Below are positions 1 to 8,389 of a DNA stretch of 64,000 bases, piece after piece. The notes under the pieces are model-generated. The model worked only from the letters and a program-made list of their open reading frames with translations. It ran no database searches and had not been told where the DNA came from. The stretch is from Vreelandella zhuhanensis (GTDB lineage: Bacteria > Pseudomonadota > Gammaproteobacteria > Pseudomonadales > Halomonadaceae): positions 124,001 to 188,000 of the forward strand of contig NZ_WTKP01000003.1 in NCBI RefSeq assembly GCF_009793355.1. Reading direction: 5' to 3'. The position numbers and the translations under genes were made by a program. How positions within the stretch are numbered: position 1 is the stretch's first letter; every line of letters begins with the position of its first letter.

Positions 1-3000
1 AAGATGCCGGCGAGCGGCTTCGGCTTCCAGCGGTGCCAGGGTGACGTTTCCTGCCTTAGAAAGAAGTTGCGTGGTCATGGGGCTTTCCAGGTTACCCGCC
101 AAATGCGAAACCCAGGGACGCAGCAAGTGATGCCAGTGGTAGGTTTTTTTCTTGATCAGGCTGCTGCTGAGTAGCAGCAACCGGCAGCGGTTGCCGTGAC
201 TATCGGTGCGTATGGCGTCCAGCCAGTCCTCCAGCGGTGGCGAGCCGGGGTGCGAATAATACACCGGCTGTGGTTCCTCCATGGCATGGGGCCACTCTTC
301 CAGGGCGTTCGCGTAGTCCTCGAACAGCGCCGCCATGGGGTCGGCGAGCTGCTGGCGCATACGCTCGGCGAAGGCGCCCATGGCCAATACACCCTGGCCT
401 TGCAGGCGTTCGAGTGTGTCGTGCAATGCCTGCTCACGCGGCTGGCCGTTGTCGATGGCGTGGCGCTGCGCCTGGATCAGGGTATCTTGCAGCTGCCAGT
501 TTTCCAGGCCGTTCAGGGTGAAGGGTTCCTGGTCGAGGCTCAGGATATCCTGCTGTTCGAGGTAGATCTTGAGCCGGGTGGTGAAAAACGCCTTGGTCGG
601 GTCGCGCAGAAAATTGCCCAGCTGGCTCAGCGTCAGGGGGTTATCCTGCTCGAAAGCGGCCAGAGGGCCTTCGGTTTCCGCGTCTTGCGAAAGCTTATTC
701 GGAAGGTCGCTGAGTACCAGAGGATCGCTGTGTACCTCGCGCCATTCATGGGCATAGGTGATCAATCGCTGGGCGGCGACATCGCAAGCGGCGTGTTGCG
801 CGGGGCTGGGGAAGTAGACACGGCTGAACGGCTGCAAGGGGTGTTCGGTGGTCAGGGCCGCGAGCAACGCTTCCCCGGCGTCTGCATCTGCCTGGCTGTC
901 TCGCCAGCCCGCCTTGAGATGGTCGCGCAGCTGGCCGACCAGCACCGAAGGCGGCTTGTCGGAGTTATCCACGATGCTACGTCCCACCCAACTGAGATAG
1001 AACTGGTCACGCGCCGAAAGCAAGGCCTCCAGAAATAGGTAGCGGTCATCCTCGCGGCGCGAGCGATCGCCGGGGCGGTAGTCGACGTTCATCAGATCGA
1101 AATCCAGCGGGGGATGGCTTCTGGGGTAGTCGCCGTCGTTCATGCCCAGCAGGCAGACGCGCTTGAAGGGAATCGCGCGCATCGGCATCAGGGTGGCGAA
1201 GTTGACCGCCCCGGCCATGAAGCGCTGGGAGAGACTGTGCTCATCGATCTGTTCCAGCCAATGTTCGCGGACGATGGCCAGCGGCAGCTCATTCACTAGC
1301 CCGGCTTCCTCGGTGCTTTCCTGAAAACGTTGCAGGGCGTCTTCGAGCTGGGTCAGCATCAGGCTGTCGCGCGCGTCCTCGGCGCGAAAACAAGCTTCCA
1401 GTAGACCGCGCAAGCGCTGTGCCCACTGTTGGGCATCGCTCGGGCTCTGAAGCTTTTCCCACCAGTCCTCCAGCGTTTCGAGCAAACCGGCCAAGGCGCC
1501 GGCCAGGGCGGCTTCCAGGCCGCCGATATCATCGAAAGGCTCGATGCCTTGCCAGGCGCCGCTTCCGGCATTGCCCAGGGTGTAGCCCAACAGCAAACGG
1601 CGTAGGCCGAACGCCCAGGTGTTCTGTTCCATGCCCTCAGGCAGGTCCAGGTTGTGACGCTGGCCGCTGTGCAGCCCCCAGCGAATGCCGGCGCCTTGAA
1701 TCCAGCGCGCGAGAGTCGGGAGGTCACTTTCCTGGATACCGAAGCGTGCACGCAGTGCAGGTACCTCCAGCAGGTCCAGAAGCTCGCTCACCGACAGGCG
1801 CAGTTCGGGTAGGCGCAGCAGGGTTTCCAGGGCAATCAACAGCGGTAAACGGTGGCGGCTACCCTGGTCGGAAAGCGTAAAGGGAATATAGCGCGGGTCG
1901 TCGCGTTCGAGCCGGCCGAAGACCGCCCGTATATGCGGGGCATACTGGTCGATATCCGGCACCATCACGATGATGTCTCGGGGGCGCAACTCGGGGTCGC
2001 CACTAAAGGCGGCGAGCAGCTGGTCGTGGAGTATTTCCACTTCGCGCTGGGGGCCATGAGTGACATGAAACACGATGGACGCGTCCTGACGGGGATCAGC
2101 GTTCGGCCAGTGCTCGCGGGTTTCCGCTAAGGGGCGCAGTTCGCGGATGTCGTCCTGCAGTTGATGCAGCAGGCGGGGCTTGTCCGACTCATCGACGAAG
2201 GGTTCGAACAGATCGATACGCAGCGCCTGATGTTCGAACAACCCCTGATAGGCACCGGCGTCGTCGTGTTCGTCGAGCAGGCGCAGGTAATCGCGCCCCT
2301 GCTTGCCCCAGGCCGCCAGCAGCGGTTGGGCGTGCAGGTGCAGATCGGCTTCGCCATCGCCTGCGCCCAGCACATCCAGGCGTTCGGGCATACCGCTCTT
2401 GCGCCGTTGGCGACGACTTGTGGCTCTCAAAAGCTCCTTGTGCTCGATGATATCGGCCCAGTAATACTGGCAGGGATTATGCACGCACAGCAGCACTTGG
2501 CTGAAGCGGGCGATGGCGGCCAGGGCTTCCAGGGTTTGCTGGGGCAGTGAGGAAATGCCGAACACGATCACCCGGCGCGGCAGGCCGGGCGGAGGTTGAG
2601 ACGCGCTGAATGCCTGGGTGGCGTCGAGAAAGCGCCGATGCACCTGGGCACGGCTCGAAGAAATGTCATCCTGGGCGATGTCGTTGGCGACACTTTCACA
2701 GACAGCCCGCCACAGCGCCGGTTGCCAGCGCTGAGCATCGTCCAGGGGCTTGGGTTCGCCATGGGCGCCGAGCAAGGTGTCCTGTCCTTCGGCCCAGACT
2801 TCCAGCCAGTCGGCGCGATAGACCTGATATTGGTCGAAAAGGTCGGCCAGGCGCTCGGCGAGTTGATGGTGCTTGCGCAAGTCGTTATCACCATCCAGAA
2901 ACTGGCGCAGCGCAGCGAACTCTTCGCGTTCGACCAATTCCGGCAGCAGGCGCAGCAATCGCCATACCAGGCGAGACTTGTCGAAGGGCGAGGTGGTGGG

Positions 3001-3309
3001 CACGGCGTCTGTTTCGCCCCCACCTTCATGGGCGTTGAGCACCGAGCGATACGCCTGCCACAGAAAGCGTGCCGGCAAGCTGATATCCAGTGCGGCGGCG
3101 ATACCCGCCCCGCCCTGGGCCGCGTCTTCGGCCAGCGCCAGTTTCAGCCACTGGCCGATGCCGTTGCTCTGTACCAGGATGGTCTCGTTTTCCAGCGGGC
3201 CGAGAGGATGGCGCTGCATCCATTCCACCGCCAGGCCGCGCAGGTCTTCCATGCGGTTGCCATGGATGACCATGAAACCGGGTGTAAGAGCGGCGGCAGT
3301 GCTGAGCAT
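1..3309 (-). CDS. recC: RecC, exodeoxyribonuclease V gamma subunit (3' end beyond window)
   Basis: RecC is the Chi-recognising subunit of the RecBCD helicase-nuclease, which processes double-strand breaks for RecA-dependent repair. The reading frame is open for 1103 codons from the ATG at 3309 to the window edge; the family is about 1120-1160 residues, so only the extreme C-terminus is missing. Recognisable RecC signatures are the N-terminal FMVIHGNRMEDLR, the FGISSLPQQ segment, MVPDIDQYAPHI and the LLGMNDGDYPRS motif. An AAGGA element sits about 7 bases before the ATG. recB and recD would be expected leftward, outside the window. A 20-bp tandem duplication lies just upstream of the start. 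Identification is firm from these motifs and the length. Confidence 0.95.
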   Translation of the reverse strand, partial: MLSTAAALTPGFMVIHGNRMEDLRGLAVEWMQRHPLGPLENETILVQSNGIGQWLKLALAEDAAQGGAGIAAALDISLPARFLWQAYRSVLNAHEGGGETDAVPTTSPFDKSRLVWRLLRLLPELVEREEFAALRQFLDGDNDLRKHHQLAERLADLFDQYQVYRADWLEVWAEGQDTLLGAHGEPKPLDDAQRWQPALWRAVCESVANDIAQDDISSSRAQVHRRFLDATQAFSASQPPPGLPRRVIVFGISSLPQQTLEALAAIARFSQVLLCVHNPCQYYWADIIEHKELLRATSRRQRRKSGMPERLDVLGAGDGEADLHLHAQPLLAAWGKQGRDYLRLLDEHDDAGAYQGLFEHQALRIDLFEPFVDESDKPRLLHQLQDDIRELRPLAETREHWPNADPRQDASIVFHVTHGPQREVEILHDQLLAAFSGDPELRPRDIIVMVPDIDQYAPHIRAVFGRLERDDPRYIPFTLSDQGSRHRLPLLIALETLLRLPELRLSVSELLDLLEVPALRARFGIQESDLPTLARWIQGAGIRWGLHSGQRHNLDLPEGMEQNTWAFGLRRLLLGYTLGNAGSGAWQGIEPFDDIGGLEAALAGALAGLLETLEDWWEKLQSPSDAQQWAQRLRGLLEACFRAEDARDSLMLTQLEDALQRFQESTEEAGLVNELPLAIVREHWLEQIDEHSLSQRFMAGAVNFATLMPMRAIPFKRVCLLGMNDGDYPRSHPPLDFDLMNVDYRPGDRSRREDDRYLFLEALLSARDQFYLSWVGRSIVDNSDKPPSVLVGQLRDHLKAGWRDSQADADAGEALLAALTTEHPLQPFSRVYFPSPAQHAACDVAAQRLITYAHEWREVHSDPLVLSDLPNKLSQDAETEGPLAAFEQDNPLTLSQLGNFLRDPTKAFFTTRLKIYLEQQDILSLDQEPFTLNGLENWQLQDTLIQAQRHAIDNGQPREQALHDTLERLQGQGVLAMGAFAERMRQQLADPMAALFEDYANALEEWPHAMEEPQPVYYSHPGSPPLEDWLDAIRTDSHGNRCRLLLLSSSLIKKKTYHWHHLLRPWVSHLAGNLESPMTTQLLSKAGNVTLAPLEAEAARRHL

Positions 3310-3327
3310 GGCGGTTCCTTCGCGAGG

Positions 3328-3366
3328 TTTCGGGGCTAGTCAGGCAGTTTCGGGGCTGGTCAGGCA
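3328..3366. repeat. Tandem 20-bp duplication upstream of recC
   Basis: The 19-base unit beginning TTTCGGGGCT and ending CAGGCA occurs at 3328-3346 and again at 3348-3366 with one A/G difference, giving a period of 20. It lies in the leader of recC. It may be a simple slippage duplication; no function is evident. Confidence 0.7.
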
Positions 3367-3535
3367 AGGCGTATGGTGCCATAGCATAAGGGTCGAGTCT
3401 GCTATCAACTCGATGCCTCTTGGGACGAGTGGCAATTGGATCGAGTGGCAAGCGGCGTTGCAAGACCAGCGGACTTGGCTAAGGTGAGAAGTGACTACGT
3501 GCTTTTATCGAGACAGAATTTTAACAGGAGTCAAT

Positions 3536-3724
3536 ATGCCTAAGGCGAACAATAAACAAGCCCGTATCGAGCCTATCTATGAGGCCGACGATCTGCATCA
3601 GAACGTGATCGGTTGGCATGTGATAGATGAAACGGAGCCCGAAAACGAGGTGGTGGTCAGTGAACATGAAACACAACAGGAGGCGATCGAGGCGGCCAAG
3701 GAATTTGAACAACGCGAAATTTGA
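3536..3724 (+). CDS. Small acidic protein of unknown function (62 aa)
   Basis: A 62-residue protein starting MPKANNKQARIEPIYEAD. The start at 3536 is chosen because AGGAG at 3526-3530 precedes it at ideal spacing, while the upstream in-frame ATG/GTG options have no ribosome site. The C-terminal half (GWHVID, then EVVVSEHETQQEAIEAAKEF) has the look of short DUF2188-type proteins, a beta strand pair followed by an alanine-rich helix, but I do not claim the family. There is no signal peptide or membrane segment. It stands alone between recC (divergent) and a convergent HTH gene, with a strong hairpin after its stop. Likely a real gene because of its good ribosome site and typical codon use. Confidence 0.7.
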   Translation: MPKANNKQARIEPIYEADDLHQNVIGWHVIDETEPENEVVVSEHETQQEAIEAAKEFEQREI

Positions 3725-3775
3725 AAGCGCTAGGCTTCATCAATCCGCAGTCTAGGCCATTCAAGGCACAGAATA

Positions 3776-3800
3776 ACAAGCGCGCCATAGGCGCGCTTGT
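3776..3800. terminator. Hairpin terminator between convergent genes
   Basis: A perfect 11-bp stem (ACAAGCGCGCC, loop ATA, GGCGCGCTTGT) lies between the stop of the 62-aa gene and the stop of the leftward HTH gene. T-rich sequence follows on the minus strand (TTGTTATT). It probably terminates both convergent transcripts. Confidence 0.75.
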
Positions 3801-3838
3801 CGTTCGAGATAGGTGGGTATAGCAACGTCGCACTGGTC

Positions 3839-4117
3839 TTATGGTGGCGTGAGCTCCGGTTCGATGGTGCGGCGCAGGATGAGCAATTCATCGAGGCTCA
3901 AATGTTCCAGGCGACCGGATAGCAGGTCGCTAATCTTCTGCACGGGAAGGCCTGCACGCTGAGCGATTTCACGGCTTCCCAATTCCGAGGCGGCAATCAG
4001 CCGGGTAAGAATGCGCATCAAGCGCGTGCGTTTTTCCAGTTCCCTGACGTCGAGGTCAGGGCTGCTTCGCGGAGGATCAACCAGATCCGTGCCAGCGAAC
4101 GAATGTGCCGTACTCAT
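3839..4117 (-). CDS. Small HTH (XRE-like) transcriptional regulator
   Basis: A 92-residue protein with a helix-turn-helix in its C-terminal half: the run ELGSREIAQRAGLPVQKISD followed by LLSGRLEHLSLDELLILRR is the classic Cro/C1 pattern (helix 2, turn G, recognition helix, then a fourth helix). It is close in size and layout to solitary HigA/COG5606-type antitoxin-like regulators, but no toxin gene is adjacent. The start at 4117 is preferred over a longer frame because GGAG lies 5 bases upstream. It is transcribed away from purE. Target and ligand are unknown; autoregulation is plausible but not shown. Confidence 0.75.
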   Translation of the reverse strand: MSTAHSFAGTDLVDPPRSSPDLDVRELEKRTRLMRILTRLIAASELGSREIAQRAGLPVQKISDLLSGRLEHLSLDELLILRRTIEPELTPP

Positions 4118-4311
4118 GGTGCTCCAATAGGCAATTGCGACAGGCACAGAATGCCGCTAATCGCAGCGCATTTTCAATGGAAAAATGATGAAAATTTCAT
4201 TGCCGAGGCAAATGCCCTGCGAATGGCTGGCTCTGGTAGACTGTGCGCCTTATTTTTCGGGTGTCATTGCACCGCGTTTTCTCGATTGGCCGCTTGGCCG
4301 AGGAGTTATGG

Positions 4312-4827
4312 ATGTCGTCGAACAGCTCGCCCAAGGTGGGTGTGATCATGGGGTCAAAGTCGGATTGGCCGGTAATGGAACATGCCGTCGCCATGCTGGA
4401 GCGTCTGGGCGTGAGCTATGAAACCCGTGTGGTATCGGCACATCGCACCCCGGATTTGCTGTTCGACTATGCCAAATCCGCCGCCGACCGTGGCCTTCAG
4501 GTGATTGTGGCCGGTGCCGGTGGTGCAGCGCACCTGCCGGGGATGGTGGCCTCGCAAACGCCGCTTCCTGTCTTGGGTGTGCCGGTGGAGTCCAAGGCGC
4601 TCAAGGGACTGGATTCATTGCTCTCGATTGCTCAGATGCCGGGAGGCATTGCCGTGGGCACGCTGGCGATTGGCAAGGCAGGTGCCACCAATGCCGGACT
4701 TCTGGCAGCGCAGATCGTCGGCTTGCATGATAAGGCCGTGCGCGAGGCCGTCGAGGCGTTTCGTTCCGAGCAGACGCAGAACGTGCTTGATAACCCGGAC
4801 CCGCGTCCCACCCCCGAGTCACAATGA
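4312..4827 (+). CDS. purE: PurE, N5-carboxyaminoimidazole ribonucleotide mutase
   Basis: PurE moves the carboxylate of N5-CAIR to C4, giving CAIR in de novo purine synthesis. The 171-residue protein shows the class I PurE signatures: GSKSDWPVM (14-22), SAHRTPD with the catalytic histidine (residue 45), [11 protein letters not shown] (68-78) and [16 protein letters not shown]. The start at 4312 is supported by AGGAG six bases upstream; the longer frame lacks similarity before this Met. purK follows immediately, so the two cytoplasmic enzymes form a two-gene operon. Dependence on PurK (class I chemistry) is expected from the pairing. Confidence 0.97.
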   Translation: MSSNSSPKVGVIMGSKSDWPVMEHAVAMLERLGVSYETRVVSAHRTPDLLFDYAKSAADRGLQVIVAGAGGAAHLPGMVASQTPLPVLGVPVESKALKGLDSLLSIAQMPGGIAVGTLAIGKAGATNAGLLAAQIVGLHDKAVREAVEAFRSEQTQNVLDNPDPRPTPESQ

Positions 4828-4853
4828 GCCTGAACCGCAATGAGGATAGCACC

Positions 4854-5966
4854 ATGAATATCGGCATATTGGGAGCTGGCCAGCTGGGCCGGATGTTGGC
4901 ACTGGCCGGTTATCCTCTGGGTAATCGGTTCACGTTTCTGGACACCACTGGCAACCCCAGCGTGGGCATTGGGGAGGTGATTGTCGACCCGGAAAACACC
5001 CAGCTCGAGACCTTTCTCGACCAGGTGGACCTAGTGACCTACGAATTCGAACATTTGCCCGTCGAGCTGGTACGCGAGATCGAAGCGCGCAAGCCGGTGT
5101 ATCCAAGCAGCCGTGCGATTGCGGTATGCCAGAACCGGGTGGAAGAAAAGACGTTGTTCGAGCGCCTGGGCATTCCCACCCCGGCCTATCGGGTGGTGGA
5201 AAGCGCCGAGCAGCTGAAAGCAGCAGCCCTTGAACTGGGTTGCCCGGTAGTGGCTAAGTCGGTCACCGAAGGCTATGACGGCAAGGGGCAGGCGGTACTC
5301 AAGACGCCCGAACAGGCCGAGCAGGCCTGGGCCGAGATCAAGCATTCCAAGCTGATCGTCGAGGCTTTCGTCGATTTTGTGCGTGAGGTCTCGATGATCG
5401 CCGTGCGCGGCCGCGATGGCGACGTGGTGTTTTATCCCATGGCGGAAAATGTCCATGTGGACGGTATTCTGCGCTACTCCCTGGCGCCGCTGCCCGATCT
5501 GGACGAAGGCGTTCAGCAAACCGCCGACAGCTATATTCTGTCTTTGCTCGATGAACTGGATTACGTCGGCGTGCTGGCGCTGGAGTTGTTCCAGACGCCT
5601 GATGGCGGACTTCTGGCCAACGAGATGGCACCTCGGGTGCATAATTCGGGCCACTGGACGCAGAACGGTGCCGTCACCAGCCAGTTCGAGAATCATTTAC
5701 GTGCCATTCAAGGTCTGCCCCTGGGCCAGACCGCCGCACTGGCACCGACCTGCATGGTCAATGTCATCGGTCGTGAAGGTGACAGCGCTGACATCCTGGC
5801 GTTACCCGATGCCCATCTGCATCGTTACGACAAAAGTGAGCGCCTCGGTCGAAAGCTGGCCCATATCAACCTGGTGGCGCCCACCCATGGTGAGCTTCTG
5901 GAGAAGGTGCGTCGCTGCGCCGCTTTATTGCCGGAGGCTTCCGCGCCGCGCTTCAGCTTCGAGTAG
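4854..5966 (+). CDS. purK: PurK, N5-carboxyaminoimidazole ribonucleotide synthase
   Basis: PurK is the ATP-grasp enzyme that carboxylates AIR with bicarbonate and ATP, supplying PurE. The 370-residue sequence begins MNIGILGAGQLGRMLALAGY, the typical dinucleotide-like start of the family, and has the ATP-grasp core with VAKSVTEGYDGKGQ near residues 145-160 and ANEMAPRVHNSGHWT near 255-270. An ATGA overlap with the purE stop offers an upstream start at 4824, but the ATG at 4854 matches the family N-terminus and has GAGGA about 8 bases upstream. It is the second gene of the purEK operon. Confidence 0.96.
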   Translation: MNIGILGAGQLGRMLALAGYPLGNRFTFLDTTGNPSVGIGEVIVDPENTQLETFLDQVDLVTYEFEHLPVELVREIEARKPVYPSSRAIAVCQNRVEEKTLFERLGIPTPAYRVVESAEQLKAAALELGCPVVAKSVTEGYDGKGQAVLKTPEQAEQAWAEIKHSKLIVEAFVDFVREVSMIAVRGRDGDVVFYPMAENVHVDGILRYSLAPLPDLDEGVQQTADSYILSLLDELDYVGVLALELFQTPDGGLLANEMAPRVHNSGHWTQNGAVTSQFENHLRAIQGLPLGQTAALAPTCMVNVIGREGDSADILALPDAHLHRYDKSERLGRKLAHINLVAPTHGELLEKVRRCAALLPEASAPRFSFE

Positions 5967-5995
5967 GCCTAGGCTGCTATTTTAGGCGCCCATCT

Positions 5996-6304
5996 TTAAG
6001 CGCCTATGATACCGCCGTCCTCACGGCTGATGACCAAGGTGGCCGAGCGGGGAAGGGCCTGTCCGCCTTCGGGCCAATGACTGGATAACTCGCCACTGGC
6101 GAAGGCTTCGGCGCTGGTGCTTGCGCCGGGGTACTGGACATTGACGAACAGGGTGCGTTGGTCGGGGGTCATGATCACGCCGGTAATTTCCTGGCCGACT
6201 GGGCCGGTGAGAAACCGCTTGATCTCACCGGTTTCAGGATTGGCTGCATGGTGCAAAAAGCTCGCCTCGGAGTCGTCCGATATGATGACAATGCAGACCG
6301 TATT
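5996..6304 (-). pseudogene. C-terminal remnant of a PhoX/DUF839-type phosphatase
   Basis: This frame encodes about 100 residues that look like the end of a PhoX-family (DUF839) alkaline phosphatase: PETGEIKRFLTGPVGQEITG, MTPDQRTLFVNVQYPG and the terminal PRSATLVISREDGGIIGA. The similarity-like stretch continues upstream of the only candidate start (a TTG) through SDDSEASFLHHAANP, then meets an in-frame stop at 6305-6307. The roughly 500-600 N-terminal residues of such enzymes are absent; the sequence there is the start of the rightward prenyltransferase gene. It is best read as a truncated relic. The call rests on recalled family motifs. Confidence 0.7.
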
Positions 6305-7181
6305 TCAGGCAACAAGGCCCGGATTTCTGATCTTGGCCCCGCTTTGTGCCCTGCTGGGAATCTTGCTGGCGGTGCACCAGCCTATCTTGCTGGCTCCCTT
6401 GGAGATCGTGTTAGTCATGGTGGGCGGGTTGTTGGCTCATGCTGCCGTCAACCTGCTTAACGAATACGAGGACTTCCATTCGGGGCTCGACCAGATAACA
6501 CAGCGCACGCCATTTTCAGGCGGTAGCGGCGCTCTGCCAGCCGAACCCACGGCAGCACCGGCGGTATTGAGTGCGGGGGTGGCAGCGCTAGTTGGCGTGG
6601 TGGCTATCGGGGGCTACTTTTTCTGGGTGCGAGGTTGGCCGGTGCTGGCTTTCGGGACTATCGGGCTGGTGCTCGTCGTTACCTATACGCGCTGGATCAC
6701 GCGTTCAGCATGGCTTTGCCTGCTGGCCCCGGGAGTGGGATTCGGCTTGGCAGTGACTCTGGGCGCACTGATAGCGCTCGGTGGCCGAGTCGATTTGTCG
6801 GCACTGATGGTATCTGTGGTGGTCGGGCTGCTGGTAAGCGAGTTGTTGCTGCTCAATCAGTTCCCGGACAGCGAGGCTGACCGACATATTGGGCGCCGGC
6901 ACCTGCCGATCGCGATTGGACTGCACCGCGCCGCTTGGCTGGTGGTCGTGATGCTGCTTGGGAGCTATGCAGTGACAGGACTGGCCGTGCTGACCGGATG
7001 GCTACCAGTGGCAGCCATGTTGTCCTGGCTAACACTTCCTGGTGCGCTTTGGCTGGCCTGGCAACTGCCTGGGGCACTGAAAGATCGGTCGCGTCTCGAG
7101 CCTTTGATGGGGCTCAACGTGGTGGTGTTGCTGGTGACTCTTGCTTTGCTGGCGGCAGGGCTTTGGTTAGGTTGGCCCTGA
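6282..7181 (+). CDS. UbiA-family prenyltransferase (MenA-like)
   Basis: A 299-residue, strongly hydrophobic polytopic membrane protein of about eight to nine predicted helices. The two Asp-rich motifs of the UbiA superfamily are visible: NEYEDFHSGLD at 60-70 and NQFPDSEADRHIGRR in the middle, which bind magnesium-prenyl diphosphate. The form of motif 1 and the following PFSGGSGALPAE resemble 1,4-dihydroxy-2-naphthoate prenyltransferase (MenA) more than UbiA itself. No other menaquinone genes are nearby, so the acceptor substrate is unknown. The start is one of three close Mets; 6282 has CGGAG nine bases upstream. The extended frame from 6117 runs antisense through the PhoX relic and is rejected. 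Confidence 0.85.
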   Translation: MMTMQTVFQATRPGFLILAPLCALLGILLAVHQPILLAPLEIVLVMVGGLLAHAAVNLLNEYEDFHSGLDQITQRTPFSGGSGALPAEPTAAPAVLSAGVAALVGVVAIGGYFFWVRGWPVLAFGTIGLVLVVTYTRWITRSAWLCLLAPGVGFGLAVTLGALIALGGRVDLSALMVSVVVGLLVSELLLLNQFPDSEADRHIGRRHLPIAIGLHRAAWLVVVMLLGSYAVTGLAVLTGWLPVAAMLSWLTLPGALWLAWQLPGALKDRSRLEPLMGLNVVVLLVTLALLAAGLWLGWP

Positions 7182-7214
7182 CGCTCGGGTTCGTGGAGGG
7201 CGAAGATGGCGTAG

Positions 7215-7304
7215 GACATCGACGGCTACAGCGGCGCCACCCTGCGCGGCAACAAGGTTCGCTCGGCGTTTCGTGACGCGCTCAACCGCAGGGTCTACAG
7301 CTGA
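7215..7304 (+). pseudogene. Possible remnant of an FMN-binding-domain protein
   Basis: Thirty codons after an in-frame TAG read DIDGYSGATLRGNKVRSAF followed by RDALNRRVYS and a stop. The D-x-x-SGAT pattern close to a C-terminus is typical of FMN-binding (RnfG/NosR-type) domains. There is no start codon or upstream coding sequence, so if the likeness is real this is the tail of a deleted gene. Evidence is weak: one short motif in about 150 bp between two genes. Confidence 0.35.
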
Positions 7305-7328
7305 CCTTTCACCGCGATTGTTGGGCGG

Positions 7329-8117
7329 CTATCGAGACAGGTAGCCACCATCAATCAGCAGTTCGCTGCCGGTGACGAACTTGGACTCGTCTGACGCCAG
7401 GTACAGCGCGCCATAGGCGATATCGTCTGGTTCGCCCACATGGCCAATGGGGTGTAGCGCATCCAGTTGTTTACGAAATGCCTCGACCCCTTCCGGCGAT
7501 TCCTTGCCCAAATTTTCCACCAATGGTGTCCAGATAAACCCTGGATGAATCGAATTGACGCGAATATTATCCTTGGCATAGAAGAGCGCATCGTTCTTGC
7601 TCATCACCCGTACCGCCCCCTTGGAGGCATGGTAGGGCGGAAGGTCGGCAGCCCCTACAATGCCGTAGATCGAAGACAGGTTGATGATGCTGCCTTGCCC
7701 GGCTTTCTGCATGAAAGGAATCGCGTGCTTGGTGCAGAAAAATACCCCGTTGACGTTGATCGCCATGAGGTTGTTCCACTCTTCAGCCGTTACCTCATGC
7801 GTCGGCTTGTTGGGTCCCGAGATCCCCGCATTGTTGACCAGAACATTGAGGCTGCCGAAGGTGTCGGCCACCTCAGAAAATACGTTTTTCACTTGTTCTT
7901 CGCTGGACGTATCGAGGTGCCAATACTCGGCGGTACCACCGGCGTTGTTGATCTCCTCAACGACTTTTTTACCTTCTTCATCCTGAATATCCGTGACCGC
8001 CACCTTGGCTCCCTCGCGTGCCAATAGCAGGGAAATAGCGCGGCCAATGCCAAATACGCCACCAGTGACCAAAACTACTTTATTTTCCACACGCTTATTC
8101 GAACTTGCGTTGCTCAC
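7329..8117 (-). CDS. SDR-family NAD(P)-dependent oxidoreductase
   Basis: A classical short-chain dehydrogenase/reductase of 262 residues. The cofactor motif TGGVFGIG is at 18-25, the NNAG motif near 91-94, a catalytic Ser in INLSSIYG, and the YxxxK pair in PPYHASKGA. The C-terminal LLIDGGYLSR is the family norm. An Asp after the second beta strand (VTDIQDEEG) suggests NAD preference, which is inference. It resembles glucose 1-dehydrogenase/3-oxoacyl reductase-type enzymes; the substrate cannot be told. Translation starts at GTG (8117) with GGAG six bases upstream. It is a single-gene unit transcribed away from phaC. Confidence 0.85.
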   Translation of the reverse strand: MSNASSNKRVENKVVLVTGGVFGIGRAISLLLAREGAKVAVTDIQDEEGKKVVEEINNAGGTAEYWHLDTSSEEQVKNVFSEVADTFGSLNVLVNNAGISGPNKPTHEVTAEEWNNLMAINVNGVFFCTKHAIPFMQKAGQGSIINLSSIYGIVGAADLPPYHASKGAVRVMSKNDALFYAKDNIRVNSIHPGFIWTPLVENLGKESPEGVEAFRKQLDALHPIGHVGEPDDIAYGALYLASDESKFVTGSELLIDGGYLSR

Positions 8118-8232
8118 GGTCTTCTCCTTTTTTCAGCAACGAAGCGAAAGGCTCCATTTTAAACTGTTTTTAAAGTTCTGCTTTTGTAACGCAGTGCTAT
8201 GTATTGATGTGATTCAAGTCTAGTCCAAACCG

Positions 8233-8262
8233 TTGGTCTTACAAAAAATTGGTCTTACAAAA
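8233..8262. repeat. Short direct repeat between SDR gene and phaC
   Basis: TTGGTCTTACAAAA occurs at 8233-8246 and exactly again at 8249-8262. It lies in the 270-bp region between the divergent SDR and PHA synthase genes. With 16-bp spacing it could be a tandem operator, but it may be incidental. Confidence 0.5.
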
Positions 8263-8389
8263 TAAAGCGTCAGCCAGCCGTAGGCTCTGGACTCATGCGA
8301 TACGGACTTTCCAATACGACGCTCTCAACTATGCTGGAGTATGCATTGCAGTTGTTGTGTGAATGAGACCCTGCTTGAGGGAGGAAAGG

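Noticed and set aside
196-1038. Long plus-strand frame of 280 codons
   Set aside because: It is antisense to recC, whose motifs are clear, and it has no family likeness.
3839-4117. HTH gene as part of a toxin-antitoxin pair
   Set aside because: No toxin-like gene is adjacent; neighbours are a short unknown protein and purE.
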